A stretch of 64,000 bases of DNA from Opisthorchis felineus (Eukaryota > Platyhelminthes > Trematoda > Opisthorchiida > Opisthorchiidae). Positions within the stretch are counted from its first letter, which is position 1; each line of letters opens with the position of its first letter. The translations under genes were made by a program, and so were the position numbers. The notes beneath the pieces are model-generated. The model was not told where the DNA came from. It was given only the letters and a program-made list of their open reading frames with translations, and searched no databases. This document shows, piece after piece, positions 41,701 to 56,700 of this stretch. The stretch lies in assembly GCA_004794785.1 (NCBI GenBank), contig SJOL01009489.1:751662-815661 (forward strand), given 5' to 3'.

Positions 41701-44700
41701 AATGAGACACAGATGGCAAGGCGGTAAGATTACTCTGAGAAGGAGAGGTAACTGTACTCGCGACGTGGCCGTAGGCTGAGGTGTTTCCATAGGTGCTCCG
41801 GTGATAAGTTGGATGCTGGCAAGTTGGTGTGTCCATACGTTGATGTTTCATCCCATGGGTGCTCACACTTTGTGGAGTTGAACTGACTAGGGAACCAGAT
41901 TTTGGAAAGGTTCCCGGTGTGAGGCCATCAGAGCTGCCACGGCGACGTTTGCGTGGCTTCTTTGAAATCGTCGGGGTCCCGGTATTTGGCGTTTGGATAT
42001 TTCCAGCAGTGGGTATTGTTTTATGTGCGATGGTGCTGGAAGGTGTTGGTACTCCAGCAATCGGACTGGAACGAAGACCCGACTGCTGTGGAGCAGAATG
42101 CTTCGGGGTGACTAGACCTGGTGGAGCTGTGGTTATGTGCTGGCTCCCGGTAGTAGGGACTGACCTAGTCTGGCTGATAGGCGATGGCATTCCTGAAGCG
42201 GCAGCTGAAGGTGGTGATGAACCCGCTGCAGAGGATTGGAGGCGATTTGGCATAAACGACTCTCGGCTAGAATCCAGAACACCCGGAATCATGGGAGCCG
42301 TTTGGCTGGATGAGAGATGCAGACCTCGAGAAGAAGGAGGATGTGGCAGGTGTGAGAGGAGTGAGGGATTTGACGGAGGAAGTGGATCTTCATTCAACAG
42401 ATTGACCAGCATGGAACCATTGTTAGAAGTGGACGATTTGTTACTGGAAGTTGATCCACCTGGAGGAAAGAGGAACAAAGGTAGCATTGGTTAGCAGCAG
42501 CATCATCCCTAAAACACTAGCAGTTGGTTTGGTGCTTGAATTTCAACCACGAAGAATACAGTGGTCAAATGGAGAGCTACGATAAACGGAAGAGGTACAC
42601 AAAAAACCCCATGGACCTAACGAAAAGTCAACAGTAAGGTACCCATCAACTCAAGCAGCGTTTAGGTAAGCACAACCGAGTAAAGTGGCATCTCGGGAAA
42701 AGTCCGAAACACGACACTAACTGTAACTGAGTGGCCCGATTGGAAGGTGGCAGGATGCACTCCATCATGACTAGTGATGTGCCGTGTCCCACGGGAGCCT
42801 TTTCTACAGACAAGGAGAATCACATGGAACGCGGCAAAAAAGTCACGGAGACCCCACTGTTCCGCTTTCAGTTGTTCTAATCACCAGAAAACTTTCATCA
42901 AGTAGGATTTAAGATGGATAGCAACGCGTCCTTTGGAAAACGGTGTACAAATATTCCCGGAGTACATTTCATCCATATTAAGCTGACAAACTTCATCTAC
43001 TGGTCTAGGGAGGATGGCTTTTTATCAAGTAAATTCTAACCCATGACTGAATTTCCATTGCCGGCCAAAGCAGCGTCGACTGAAGTCCGTCTAAACCATC
43101 GTTTAGCCGATGGTATATACCAGGAAGTACTAGTGCGGTATTTCAGCACCTGTCGGTTGAATAAAGAGACCAGGAATAAGCAGCTAAAATCCAATATGAG
43201 AAAGTCATCCATATGATTAACCTTTTTGAACAATATCCTTAGTTAGCTAAGCTACATAAACAAGGATTCGTAGAACCGTATGATACCTAAAAAGGTGATG
43301 CAAACTTCGACAGCTTTTGAATTTATCGTTATGGTCGGATACCAGGCAAGAAAGTCACAAAGATACGCATATGTATTGATAATTATGCCAATTACCGAAA
43401 TGGGACAGGTCAAAATAAGTTACGGACAATCGCGAACAGACAAAACGATTGTCCGTGGGAATATTGGATTCTGGAGCGAGAACGATGTTCAGCTTTAAGG
43501 TAGCCAGGAGCTACCTAGACATGCATAGACGGTCAGTATTTCAATAGTCGTGCTTCTCACAGACTGCAAGGTAGCTATTTGATTTCGATCCAGCCGACTG
43601 ATAGGATTGACCGCATCATTTCCAGAAACATCATATTTACGGCCGGTCTTCCGTACAAATGCAATGAGAGGCGGTATATATGTTGCATCATCCTATTCGA
43701 ACATCTGGTGGGTACCAGTTCACTCCCTGTTTGCAAACCCCTAAAAGCCTAAACTTTCGGAAAACATATCAGGAAGTGCACGGAGCAAAAAAGACCCATT
43801 ACCTGAAGGATGTTTTGAGCCACTCGTCATCTGGCTGACGAGAATCGGAGTCTGAGTAAAGGTTCCCGGGATTGATAGCGGTACAGCAGGAGGCGTGGCA
43901 GTTTGACCGGTGCGCCCAGCGTAAGGTGGCAAAGGATAGTTGGCGTTCCCACTCGACTGCTGTGGACCCACCTGTAAACTCGACGAGGAAAACACTCCTG
44001 CCTGATTGCCCAGAAGCGGAGCATGGACAGACAAAGTTGGAGGAGAAGATAGACTGTCCCCGAGATCTCGGGTTCCAGGGAGTTGTTTAGGCGGGGCGGT
44101 ACCCCCGGGGACGGCAGAGATGGCATTTTTACTTCCAGTTGAGGTATGATCTGCAGAAGCCGAGGAATGTGATGGCCCCGGGCATTGTTGGAACAGATTG
44201 TCAATAAGCAAATCATCCAATCGAAGGGAACGCGGATTGAAACTGGGTTGCGGTGATGAGGCCGAGTGCATGACATTCGGATGAGATCTAGCAGGAAAAT
44301 CCGCGTACCGAACGTTTGAGAGCACGTTGTTTACCAGATCACCTTCGAGAAACAAAAGAAGGTAAGGTTGGAAGAGGAGCAATGAACAAACAATTCAATT
44401 ATGACTTTTCATTACGAAACAGGTTGCGCTCCGGACATTTGACATGCGAGGTGAGTGTGTTACCGCTACTACGCCAGCTCATTCTGGGCGCATCTAAAGT
44501 TTCACGTCTGAACAGGCGAACATGTTCACTTTTGAGCGATATGATTAGTTTTCCCGATTACTCGAGCTGCGACCCAGTAATCATCTTGATTTTGATGATA
44601 GACTGACCCGCCTGTCAGGAATTCCCAGTCAGGTAGGTATGGCTACGAACGCCTGAAACCCGTTGGACAATTTCTGATCTTGTTTTAGGTGTTTGCGGGA

Positions 44701-47700
44701 TTTGTAGAAGTCAAGTTCACATCACTCTCTTTTTAACAGCCATCCTCCTCTCCCAGCGTAATTATTCTGGAGAGTCCACACTTCAAGTTCAGTTTTATCC
44801 ACTAAATAGCAAGTTGTGAGGACAGTTTGCTGCCCATTGCGGGCAGTCGACAATGGGGCACAGCAGTCTTCTAGGAAGCCCAGCTGTGGGAACGGGAATT
44901 AAGGAATCAGATGGGCATTGAAGTTGGGTGTTATTTACCAGACTGTGAGTCTGATCGTTTCGTTGTCCGTCCCCCGTCAGATTTTATATATTTGTTAACC
45001 TTATACACAGGACCCGTAGTATGATCTTTGGTGTATTACTACGTGGCCTACCCACTGACGTGAAATTGTGCGCTTTTCTGAGGAAGTGGAGATCGTGACA
45101 ACTACGACTTAAAAGCAACAGCCTGGAGGTCAGAGCGTCACCGATACTGTATGCGAATGCCACTAGCTATTAGTGCACCTCGACCAGGGGTGTTCATTGG
45201 GAGAGAGGGCAGTTGTTAACTCGACCGAGTTTACAGGTTAAGGTTTCCATATCGTACTACCAGTCATGGACTGACCACTTGTGAGTCGTTTTTGCCCTGT
45301 AGATGACTATGAAAAGGGGCTCTAAGAGGCGGGCAAAACAGTCAGTGATACCAATGGAGTGCAGTCAGTTCGTCTATCGGGAGAGTTTTTGCCAAAAGCG
45401 TCTCATGTACCCTAACACGGTTGACCCCAGACCATGTTGCCTTCTGCAAACAGAGGCCAAATTTGTCGCTGTCGCACTACGGAAGCGCATAGTCTACCAG
45501 TGGTAGGCACAGGCCAGCGACATAGGTAGCGGATTTTTTTCAAAAGAGCCCCAAACCTTTCAGAATCGGAATGTGATTTCGGGACCTATGTAGCTACTCA
45601 GGTAGGTGAACATGGTGCTAAAACGGACGAACGATTTGGGTTTGATCGCACTAAATTTTGCAGTAGCACCATAGAGCAGATCAGCGACCGTTTCCAGGTT
45701 TGTTCATCCCATAGACCTATGCCTGAGGACCCTCGCGCAAAACCGCAGATATTCGACTGATACATTCATCTGCATACCAATTTGGTTTCGACGGGAAACT
45801 CACCTGGAAACCAGCTGAATCTATCGTTTGTGATGTTTTTCCCAACTGATTGTGCTGCACCAGGCCGCCTCATGTTTCAGTTGGTACGATATTCGATGTG
45901 ATACACTACTCGTAGGGTTGGTGAAAACTCTTCGACAGCCCACGATCGGTCTCGCCCTTCTTGGGACTCATCATCATCATAAACGAGAGATTCAGCTGGT
46001 TTCCAGGTGAGTCTTCCGTCAAAACTAAATTGGTATGCAGATGCGTGTACAAGTCAACTTTCATGCAATTTGGATTCAGGTAGATCATAAGGTTGACGGA
46101 AACCCGGGAATTGCGCCTACCTGATGAGCCCCAAGGAAAGCGAAACAGGTCGTGGGCTGTCGAATAGTTTTCAGCAAACTTATGAATAGTGTATTACGTC
46201 TAAAACCGCAGTTAGATTGCGCCGAGCGGCACACGAAATGGTCTGGACAGCCTGCAACTCCAAGAAATAAAACCAGAGAGTGAAGAAGAATGCCCAGTGA
46301 GTCCTGTGATTGAGTTGATCAGATTCGTTAAAAACATCCACCTTTCTAAACAAAGGCAGTAACACAACAATAACACAGTCAAACAGGAGGGTTGGGGAAA
46401 AGTTGTCTGACATGATGTTACCGAATTTGGTGAAATCAAGCAGAAGTTTACGGCACGCGTCCCTGGAACATAGTCCAATCATTCGACAACTCATCATTTC
46501 ATTGTCACCGTGCGAAGAGTTGCAACATAACATCAGAAAACGGTTCCGAAATTTTTTGCGCAGTTTTGCACTTGAATCATTCATGAAGAATGCGCGTACC
46601 ATGGCATGCAGAGAATGTAATTTTTAAGTTGCGAAGCGAATGGACCGAACACATCCATTGACTTACCCGGGTGGCCTTCCGAATTGGAAAACATTGGGGG
46701 TGGAGTAGCTAGCACACCAGGAGGAAGCGGGGCCATTTTTAGGCCGCTTGTCGGGGCAACGGTTGTCGTGGGCATCAAGGGCGCTTCGAGGTCCAAGGCG
46801 GCGAAGCGGTCCGCACCACTAAGAACTCCGCCAGTCCCAGTGGCATCTTGTATGATGACATGGGAGCGAGCCCGCGCAAGCATGCTACGCAGTTCACCTA
46901 AGAGTTTTGGGGAGGTCAGCGATTGGAAACGCGCTGCTGAGGACTGATCGCTTGATTCAACACCATCCCCATCACGGTAAGGTTGTTGAGGTTTGGTAAT
47001 CATCAAAGGAAGTTGACGATGAGTAGGACAACCAAGAGTAGTGAGTATCCATACCAAGCCAACTGGAAGTGCATGAGACCGCGCCAAGATGGGTAAGGGA
47101 TCAACACTAACCCCAGGGTTGCCCAGCTGATTTTGATCCGATATGTAATGGTCACAATTTATGGTTGTTCGCTCCACCTCAAACTGGCCAATCTCAATGT
47201 CCACTGAGGAAAATGAAGAAAGGTGTGCCATTAAATGGCATGCGCCATGATGCAAGCAAAAGAACAATACGAGAAAACAACGTGCATTCCAGTTGAGCTT
47301 TCGTGCAGTTGTGATGGGAACTAAACCGGACAGCCACAACTGCTAAACCATTAGGCACAATTCTCCATTGTTATTTAGGTAATAACGAGGGAACAACTTC
47401 GAACTCCTTGGGAAACTAGTCGTTTATCGAAGAAGTTCAATCACAGCATCATGGGCCAACTGCGGAACGCGAGGCTATTCAGTATGAATATCGGAAACGA
47501 CAGAACCATATGACTGCGGACTGATACAGCGAATGTAAGAGTTCATAGCGAACAACTAACACAGAGATCGCAAAAGGATTATTTATTAGGGTAGTAGCAG
47601 TAAACTCACCAAAAAGATAATAAAACCCCTCTAGAGCGACGAATGCCTTACGGTATTCGCTTTTGGGGAGTCCTGTCAAAGCCGCTTCATGGCCTACACA

Positions 47701-50700
47701 GAATGAGATCGCGCTTACCTGGAGGCAACTACTAAGGCACAATTCTCGCGAATGTCAATTACGACGATGCTGTCCCATCTACGCTGATCAGACGAACTCG
47801 GGACCTATATAGGGACAGACAAGTTAAGGTAACGCGCCCGTTGTGACATCTGAGGTGACCCACCCTGCTGAACGACGAGTACCCACAGCGGTTACTGTGG
47901 AGAGGCTTGGCTGTGCCTAATTGACTGATAACTAAGTGGTGCGATGGGGTGCGGAGGCCAGATAAAAAACGAACACTTACACTGAACGGTTCGGTTCACG
48001 TCACAAGGATGATCGAACTGCACGTGCACCAAACTGGTCGACTCAATGGTGACGGCGAAGTGGAAGGTTAGCGAGTCGTCTAAATGAAAGAAGAGGACAT
48101 TAAAGCACGGCAGGAAATATGTGACTGAAGTTGAAGTTACGAATATAGCTGTAAAAAACAAGTTTGCGCCACGGCTTACCTTTGACAACTGGTTTTCGCG
48201 GATGCAACACAAACGTCTCGAGAAACGCACTGGCGGATGCATGTTGGCGCAGCAAGGAGATGATGGGACTCAGCTGACTGGAACAGGTGAAAGGAACCTG
48301 AGAGACCAGAAAACCTCGAAGATTCGATCGAATTTCGTATGAGTGTTGTGTCATGTTGGGCATTTGCTGATGGAAAGGAAAGAATGACAGGATGCTGAAG
48401 TGATACAGGCTATGGAAGGAAGACCAGTGACACAAAAGAAAACTGATGAACAATAGCCTACCAAATGTGAATTGATGCCATACAAATGTTGTTGTCCATG
48501 ACGACTGAGAATGACTTGGACCAAATCTTGTTCTTCTGTGGAATCCAAAATTCCAAAGTCAGAATCGGTCAGACCTATAAAAGGACGAGTGAGAAGTGGG
48601 AATAGGTGATTTTTTTTGCCAAGTCGGCTCGGCACACAAAAGTATGTAGAAACGACGAAAAAAGGGAGATAGACTAACGTGAGTAGACAGCGCATGTCGT
48701 TTGGGCTAATTCTTCTGAAAATTCTTCATGGTTGATTCAGGTGTTTGACAGTAATCTCGGGTGGCACTGTGACCACGATGGTATTCACCATCTTTAGACG
48801 GATTATTCGCAGGGGTACAGTGGGCACTTGGGGCCCCAAAACTCATATGTGTTCTGCGCACTTTGCTTCACATGTTCACCAAAGCTATGTTCGACAAGAA
48901 AGTGTGTTATTCACCTTTACCAGATGGGTGCTCATGTCAGGTAGACGTCCGAATCGCTATTGGATGAGGTACATCTAAGCTAGCGCAGATCACACAAATC
49001 TTAGGAATAAATCTAAGCAAGTGAGTGAGTGGCTGACCAACTCGCTGAGGAACGGTGTATCAGCGGGGATGGTTCGGCGCTGAAGTCATTCAACATCGAA
49101 CAGTTCGGCGCGGGACGATTCGCGGGAACGCTACCAGCGGAATTTGAGAAAGCATCCTCCTCATCTAGTCTTGCTATCAAAATTATGAGATTCGTCTGTG
49201 GTGAATCCTCTGAACCTAGCGAAATCACGGATGGTTGTTACTACTAAATTGCCTAGTTCAACCAACGGTCACCTATGCTACCTGACCTGCTAGCATTTTT
49301 ATCAGCAGCGGAGGAAATGGCGTTATTGGAAGGGGAGACAAAAAGAGAAAACAAAGTGAAAGAGCGGTTTTGAGCACAGAAACAACTAATTCCCATGAGG
49401 TTGAACTGCCACACAGGAGTGATTCGTTTTCACAGTGCATCCTCTATAGCGAGACAGACGGTGTTCGATATGAGAATCCAAAATTGAGGTAAGCCAAAAT
49501 GGTTCCATAATGGACTATATTGTACGGAATTGGAACAATGCCACTGAGATCACCAATAAGTATAATTTTTCGAACACGCTCAGCTCACCAAGCCACTCCT
49601 CAAAGACAAGTGTGACTTTACGTGGAGCTCGAATGATGAACAATGCAACCGCAGGTTCTGGCAAGGAAAACTTTGAGGATTCGAATTCCATCCGGGGTGA
49701 AGAAATAGTGACAAAAGCAGAATGCTGTGTCTGGTCCTCTGTTTTTCAAACAACACCAGAGTTATCTCGGAACTTGTGATGAAACTTACGACCGGGGAAC
49801 TACACTGTGCTGAGCCCGAAAACCATCCACGTCAACGCGTTATGGGATAAAAGCAATGTAATTTCTTCCAATTCGTTCAGTGCTAACACCCTTTCGGTGC
49901 CTAGCTGCCATGCCACCAGAAGGATACTGCCCAAGCCTAGACAGAAGTCGAGATGCAGAGGCCGCGTTCGAACCACGGACCTTCCGGTTAGTAAATTCGT
50001 GCTCTAACCAACGAGCCATCTTACCCCCATGGGACAAAAGCAACTGTACTTACTAAGAATGATAGACTGAAGATTTCGGACTACTTGTCGAGATCAGCAT
50101 CGGATACGTTGTTCTGAGACACAATTAGCTCCCCTAAAGGACGTTAGGGTAAATTTGGCAGCAACAAAACTGGTAGGCCTTGTATGTGAAGTGGACAGGA
50201 TACTAGTTACCAATCGCTACGGGAACACAAACGTGAAAAGGGGAGAACTCACCTCTGGTGGAACTAATTGGGCAAGGGAGTCTACCCAAAGGGTGTCAAA
50301 CTAGTGTGACGCTAGTGCTGCAGCCAGTATAAGACCGAACACCAAGTCTACGTACGCTGAGGTTTCCAGTCACAGAAGGAAATCACCGTCCAGTTCGTAA
50401 TTATCCCAAAGCCCATTAAATATTAACTAAACGAAATACATAGGCACCGAGCTGACAAATAGGGGACTGCCACAACTGAGGACCATTTGCTGTTCGGGAC
50501 ATCGAAACTACTGTCAACTTTAAACTTCTGGACTACGTGATCCATGCCGCACTGGACACTATCCAGTACTGAAAACTATGAATTTTTAGGAGTGCTTCAA
50601 ATGTCGATATTTTTCCACACCTGAACACGGTACCGTTTTCGAGTTCTGTAGGAAACGACGGCTACGTTTTATTGGAACACAGCTTCTTGATTACTCCTTC

Positions 50701-53700
50701 AAAGGTAGTATATCATAGAATCTTGGTGAAACACACGTAAGGACTAAGAACAAACTGAAAGCCGTGAAAAGTCTGGGAAGTAAGAGCGCCACGGAACGGT
50801 CAGTCAGCCGAACCTAACATAAGTGAACCATTCCAACTGAGATGGCGTCTCGAGCGGGCTGTAGACATGCACAAGGTTGATACTTTGTAACTGACATCGT
50901 CTGCGGGGTACGTGTCACCAATCGAATTCCAAGTTTAGTCTGGAAATCACACTGACTGTCAACTGCATTTGTGTTCCTCATGAGCACCCAGTATACTTCA
51001 AGGCACCTTCACTCCCGCCGGATGGAAAATACGCATTCTCCATCGCAGACAGCTCACGAAAAGGAAACAACTGTGTGGACTGAATGAAAGAAGACGTACC
51101 TGGGGTAGAAGGAGGAACTACATGGCAACCCTTAGCCCCCAAACCGTGTCCTACACTTTTTACGGATCTGTAGACACGGGACGATGGTAGCTGAAGGGAC
51201 GGTGATGTGATTTGCCCGGGTGGATAGTCATGGGTATGATCAACGAGGCAATTAGGAGAGGTGTTTATGGGCAACTGGCGTGGTGATGAACTATGGCTGA
51301 ACCGCATGGGGAAGAAATTTAGAGCAGGATGGGAGATAAGCACCAATTTAAGGACTCGAAGGTCTGTTCTCTTCTAAGAATCACAAAACAACATTACCAG
51401 TGGACTATCAACGCCGTAATTCAAAGTAGTTTTTGGGCTGTTTGTGAAAATGTGAGTGGTCAACCGAGGAAGAGTAAAAGCCGCCAAGAATCGTTGCAGT
51501 CGCAAAAGTGCTTCTTGAGACAGAATTGAAGGTTCGTATCTAGCACACGGTCGAACCACAACCATTGTTTGATGGCACATCAGATGTCTACGAAACAGCG
51601 AATAGTCTCCCTAAATGAAACCACCAATCCGTACTGGTGCGTTACAAAGACAACTGACTACACTTGGACTGGAGTCTGTAAAGCTTACCCGTAATGTGCT
51701 GCAGCTGATGTACAGCATCTGACGTAAGCGGTACGGGCGGATCCAGGTAGAGCACGAATTCCGCCTCGATGGCCACGCACGTAATGTCGTCCGGTTGTGC
51801 AAAATCAGGTAAACTGCAAACAGTAAGGCGCAAAAAATACGAGGTACCGGTAAATCAACTTCGTCTCTGACCAAAAGGGAATGAAGGGCTGTCCGCTTTG
51901 GACGCGAGGGGGCCTGTGATGGGTTGAATTTAGGGGCACAAATAGGTTAAACGTTCGAACGGTGCTTCACAATACTTATTGTGGGCTGCAGTTCCTTGTA
52001 TAACATCGATTCGTACACACACAGCAAGGGGAATTACGAAGAACCTCCAAGGTGCATTTAAAGGTAGTGGCTTCTGCATCAGTAAGACTACACGGTATTT
52101 TTCAAACATACGAGACCCACACCAAGTAATTTGTTCGAACAATGGAAATAAGCGATTGCATTCGAGCAAGCTATATAATTGTCAGATAATTTATCAATCT
52201 TTCAGCAGTACAACAAGATGTTTTTTGTGAACCTATCAAATTTTTCATGAAAGCTTCTTGCAAAGCTGATGCACAAATTCCTGTATGGGCATTTTCTGAC
52301 CGTGGAACAAATAGGTGTAGTCGTTGCTCACCGTCAGATATTCGCTGGATATGCGAGTGGCTGATTCAAGCTCAGAAACACAGGTGTTAGGCAAATCAAC
52401 CAATCACAGAGCTCGGAGGCCAATTGACAAACTTGGCGAACAGGCTAACTATTCGACAACCGAGGCACACCTGGTCGTTTGTGGAAGCGGTGAATTTTCT
52501 GTCCAAAATTATAACGAGTGCCGTTAGATGGAAGCTACTGAAACAAGATGGAAGCTAGAACACCCGAATAATCACAGAAATGAGATTCCATGGAGTTCCA
52601 GTTGGGTATGTGGACTTTCTGGAGTGTAAATCTTCACATGGCATCCACTGAGGTCATGTGATCAACAAGGATAAAATAGCCAAGTGTAAGTTTGGTCAAA
52701 TTTTTAAACGACGTTTTGGTTTGGTGATATTTTACCGGAGATACCGAACTGTCTAATTCTTACGCTTAATCAACTCAAGCTCCCCACTACAGTTCAGTCA
52801 GGTTGTTGTAGCTAGTAACGGAGAGAATACGAAATACAGTGGACCATGGCCTTCCTATAGGCTGTTTTCCCCATACTTTTACTACCAGTGTTATCAAAGA
52901 CACCCGGTATTTCTCACGTTGCACAGCTGCTCTCCACTAGGAACGCCATTTTTAGTGAAGTATTATCTCCAGTTATAATACAAAGACAATAATAGTATTA
53001 TTATTAATAATAATAATCCTAAAAGGCAAATCCCCGCAAGTCATTCGGAACTACCTTTGACTACGCCCCAGAAGAGATTATGTTCGTCCTGTCCCTTCAA
53101 GTAGACTCTGGAAAGAGAGGCGATTGTAACTTGCACCACAAACAGCCTCAAATTACGCAGAGGACAGTATACAAAAATTGGCAAGCTATGAGATAAGATG
53201 AGAGTGTATTCTCAAAAGCATGTAGACCCTCGCTGAGAATGCGAATTTTGAAGAAGCTTGTTCACGAAGTTGGGAAATCCTCACAAACAAGGCGAGAAGC
53301 TGACGGATAGGGTTCTCAACCCAAGCCCTTGCAGAGGTAAGCGATGCCGTCCTGAAGGTCAAGTGAAAACGTGGATAAATACGGTCAAATGGGACGTTGA
53401 AGATCTTGGTGTCCGATTTCTCTATGGTGCCCGTAGCTGAAAAGAAGACTGGGTCACAACTCGATCACAGTCACAACCGTCAAGCATGGGCAGCTGCAAT
53501 CCGGGAAATTCAGAGAGCTAACGCATCCCCTCGTGGACATCAACCGCAATAAAGTGAAGAAAAGTAAGTAAATGATTTGAGATCTGGTAAAGCAAAACAG
53601 AGAATAATATCTTGCAGGGAACAAGTTACCACTTATGTGTTGTGCGAACCATTTTCTACCATAACAACTCAATACATTATGAAGCACCTCACCGGTTGCC

Positions 53701-56700
53701 ATGGGCATCCTCTTGAAGCGTGACCAGTGGTATAAATGCAAGCTGCTGAGGACCAGACGATTGACATCCGTCAGTATCCACAAAATCCGGATAGGTAATA
53801 CGGGGACGAAGACCCACTCGTACCACGTGGCCGCCAACCAATCCCTCGGTCGAACCTTTCCCTACGATTGAACAGCTAACCGACGATTTCCTTGACCCAG
53901 TTGATGGATTTCCAGCACGGAATACCGCGGCTTGGGCTGGGGTCACCAGGTAGGTCAATCGAGCCAAGCGGCCTCCAGATCTACCGACAAAATGACCAAC
54001 CATAGATTGATTGACGAGTGTACGTAGGGCAAATACATCACTACGACTGCCCAGTTGTTGTCGTAGAGAGGTAAACGAGGGTAGGCTATTAAGGGAACTT
54101 CCCCGTTGATCCACACTGGCGTCTGGTGATCGTGACACCTGACTCAGCATAGACAAATCCTGTTCAATTGCCTCGAGGCACATATATGCTCGTGCACGAT
54201 CGATTCTAATGAGGTGGGGCGGAGAAAAATTCATGAGGTTAGCAGAGAGAAAAGCGAAATAAATTACCTAACGAGCTTCGACAAATATACTCATTTGCCT
54301 ACAAATTTCATTTTCACAGGAGACTCGCCTGAATCCCATCTGGATCGCGTTTATGATGTTCTTCAACTGAATGTGCTGCACAAAGGCTGCTTCATATCAC
54401 AGTTGGTACGATATTCGAGACGTCGCAGTACATTTTTATGAGGGAAGCTGCCCATAAGGCTGCTGAAAACTCTTTGACAGCCAACGAACGGTTACACCCT
54501 TCCTGAGACCCAAGAAGATCGGAATAGGTCAGTGGCTGTCGGAAATTTTTCAGCAACATTATGAGTAGTTTCCTTCATAAAGCTACCTACGGAACTGTTT
54601 CTGCCTATTTATGGTGCCCCCCGTAACCTGATCACTCACAACAGTCGTAATGTATACCGTCATATACACAACAAACATAGGTGGAGATATGTTTGAGTGG
54701 GAGTCGTACGTCCTCCATGACAACCAAAGGAATAAGGGTCGAGACCGAACGGGCTCTGTAGGTAAATCAAAATAGCAAATCAAGGAAATCTCGGAAAGGT
54801 TGTACCTCGAAAAACCAGAGTATGGCAATAATACCCATACAGTAAATGAAAAGATGGTAAAAAAAAACCATTGTTGAGGACGTCTTGATATTGGAATGGC
54901 CCTTTTAAAGTTGATTAGCCGTGTACCAAATATGAAATGTAGCGTGCTCTCGTAAAACGGGATAATCCAACAATGCAGTATAACCCCCGGCACTTGGGTA
55001 CGTCATTAGGAAAACGGACTATCATGCAACAGACATGAAGGAAGGCCTCCGAAAATATGCCAGGATGATCAGCCAGTATTATTGGCATAAACAAATATAG
55101 GAAATAATATTTGTTCATCTCTGGAATAAGGGTCGCCAAACAAAGATCGTTCAGTTGTAACCGATTTGGTGCCTAGCTGCCATGCCACCCGAAGGAAGCA
55201 CGAGGGCTGGGATACTGCCAGGTTGCCTAAGCCTAGACAGGGGAAGTCGAGATGCAGAGATCGGGTTCGAAACACGGACCTTCCGGTCAGTAAATTCGCG
55301 CTCTAATCACTGAGCCATCTCACCAAGCTCCGGGCTTGATCGGACCAAAGAGGTTGCTTGTGGGTATTCGAGTCGAAATCATTCATTCTTTTTTCCTACA
55401 GGCATTGGATTTGTCAGATAAAACTATCCAATTTAGAGACGGAGCCAGCTTAGACAGCGAAGTTGTGATATGGCAAAAGCACCACTATCGGTGCATTACA
55501 ACAAACAATTGGAATGAACGATCAACTAACAGTTGGACTGGGAGGTCGACTGATACGACACGGACCCCTGCATTAGGTGTCGTTGTGTATATCAATTAGT
55601 TTGCGCCACACGGCCAAAGCACTCACGTGACAAACGGTCAGGTCACTAGCCTACTCACGGAACATAGCTACTTCATCACCTGTTGAGCTTTGCACCACAT
55701 CAGATCCAGAGCAGACCACTTGGGCTATCGACCAGTGCATAATGTATAGAGCCCTGCGAATGCCTCAGCCGGATCAGTCAAGTGCTTCGTGTAGATAACT
55801 TTGACGATGGGCAGAAATGGCACCTGCACTGGAACTGTGCAGACCAGATACGTGACGGGTATGACTGCCGTGCGCTTGACCAGTATGTACCTGAGCAGTC
55901 ATAATACTATTTATATTAATTAAACCAAGTTTTAACTTTGTCTCCACAACAGTGGATATCGGTTTTTGGCACCTTGAAATGGCATACAAAAAAGAGCAGG
56001 CAGTGAGTTGCTAAATTCCATAGAGGAATTAAGATAAATGTAGCTTACCACCTCCAAACTGGTTCATTCGTGCAAAATTTTCTCCCAAGGGGATTTTCTC
56101 TCCTTAGCAAAGAGTAAACCTAAAACCCTCAACAATGTACACAGCATTGTTCATTTTCATTATTCTCCCATGTCTGAAAAGTAACAAACGATTCAGGCTT
56201 GAACGTTCTTGAGCATGCATTGGCGTTCGTTGCTATTGAGATGGTAAGTTCCGATCAGGTCGGCCCACTCCAGTTTTACCGTTCGTTTTTTCATATCGGC
56301 ATCCTTAATCCTCGAGTGACAATAATTGAGTCATAGAAGGGAAAAATGCACGACATTTTAGAGATTTCCTCGCTGCATGTACGGTACCGAGAGGACATGA
56401 TTTACCTATATTCCTGCTTCTTCCTGAAGACAAATGGTCAATAGCGGTTAAAAGGCGAAAGCGGCTTACGTAGATCAACATAGCTGGGCATAACGGAACA
56501 GGGTTGAAAATGCGGACACACAATCAGTACTGGCCTCATACTGACGTGAGAGCAAATTTTATAATGATCCTACTAATATTCTCCAGGAGGAGAGGGTGTT
56601 ATCAATAGGAAGGTCAGGTTTTGAGTGAAGCTCACTGCGTCGACCGATACTGGGGTAAATAGTACAAGTACGTAAACTTCGTGCTCGTAAGATCCACTTG

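Noticed and set aside
41859..42494. 211-codon plus-strand open frame
   Set aside because: Exact shadow of the large MED1 exon on the opposite strand, whose product has conserved motifs.
46581..47339. N-terminal part of the 252-codon frame as a signal-peptide protein
   Set aside because: The hydrophobic start ([10 protein letters not shown]) lies upstream of the acceptor at 47203 and is intronic; the pyrimidine tract causes the hydrophobic codons.
55774..55989. Candidate MED1 exon containing a KHL...GLYTL-like stretch in one frame
   Set aside because: Briefly resembled the MED1 KHLKGLVNLYNL segment, but the exon at 58773-58873 matches far better and fits the phase on both sides.
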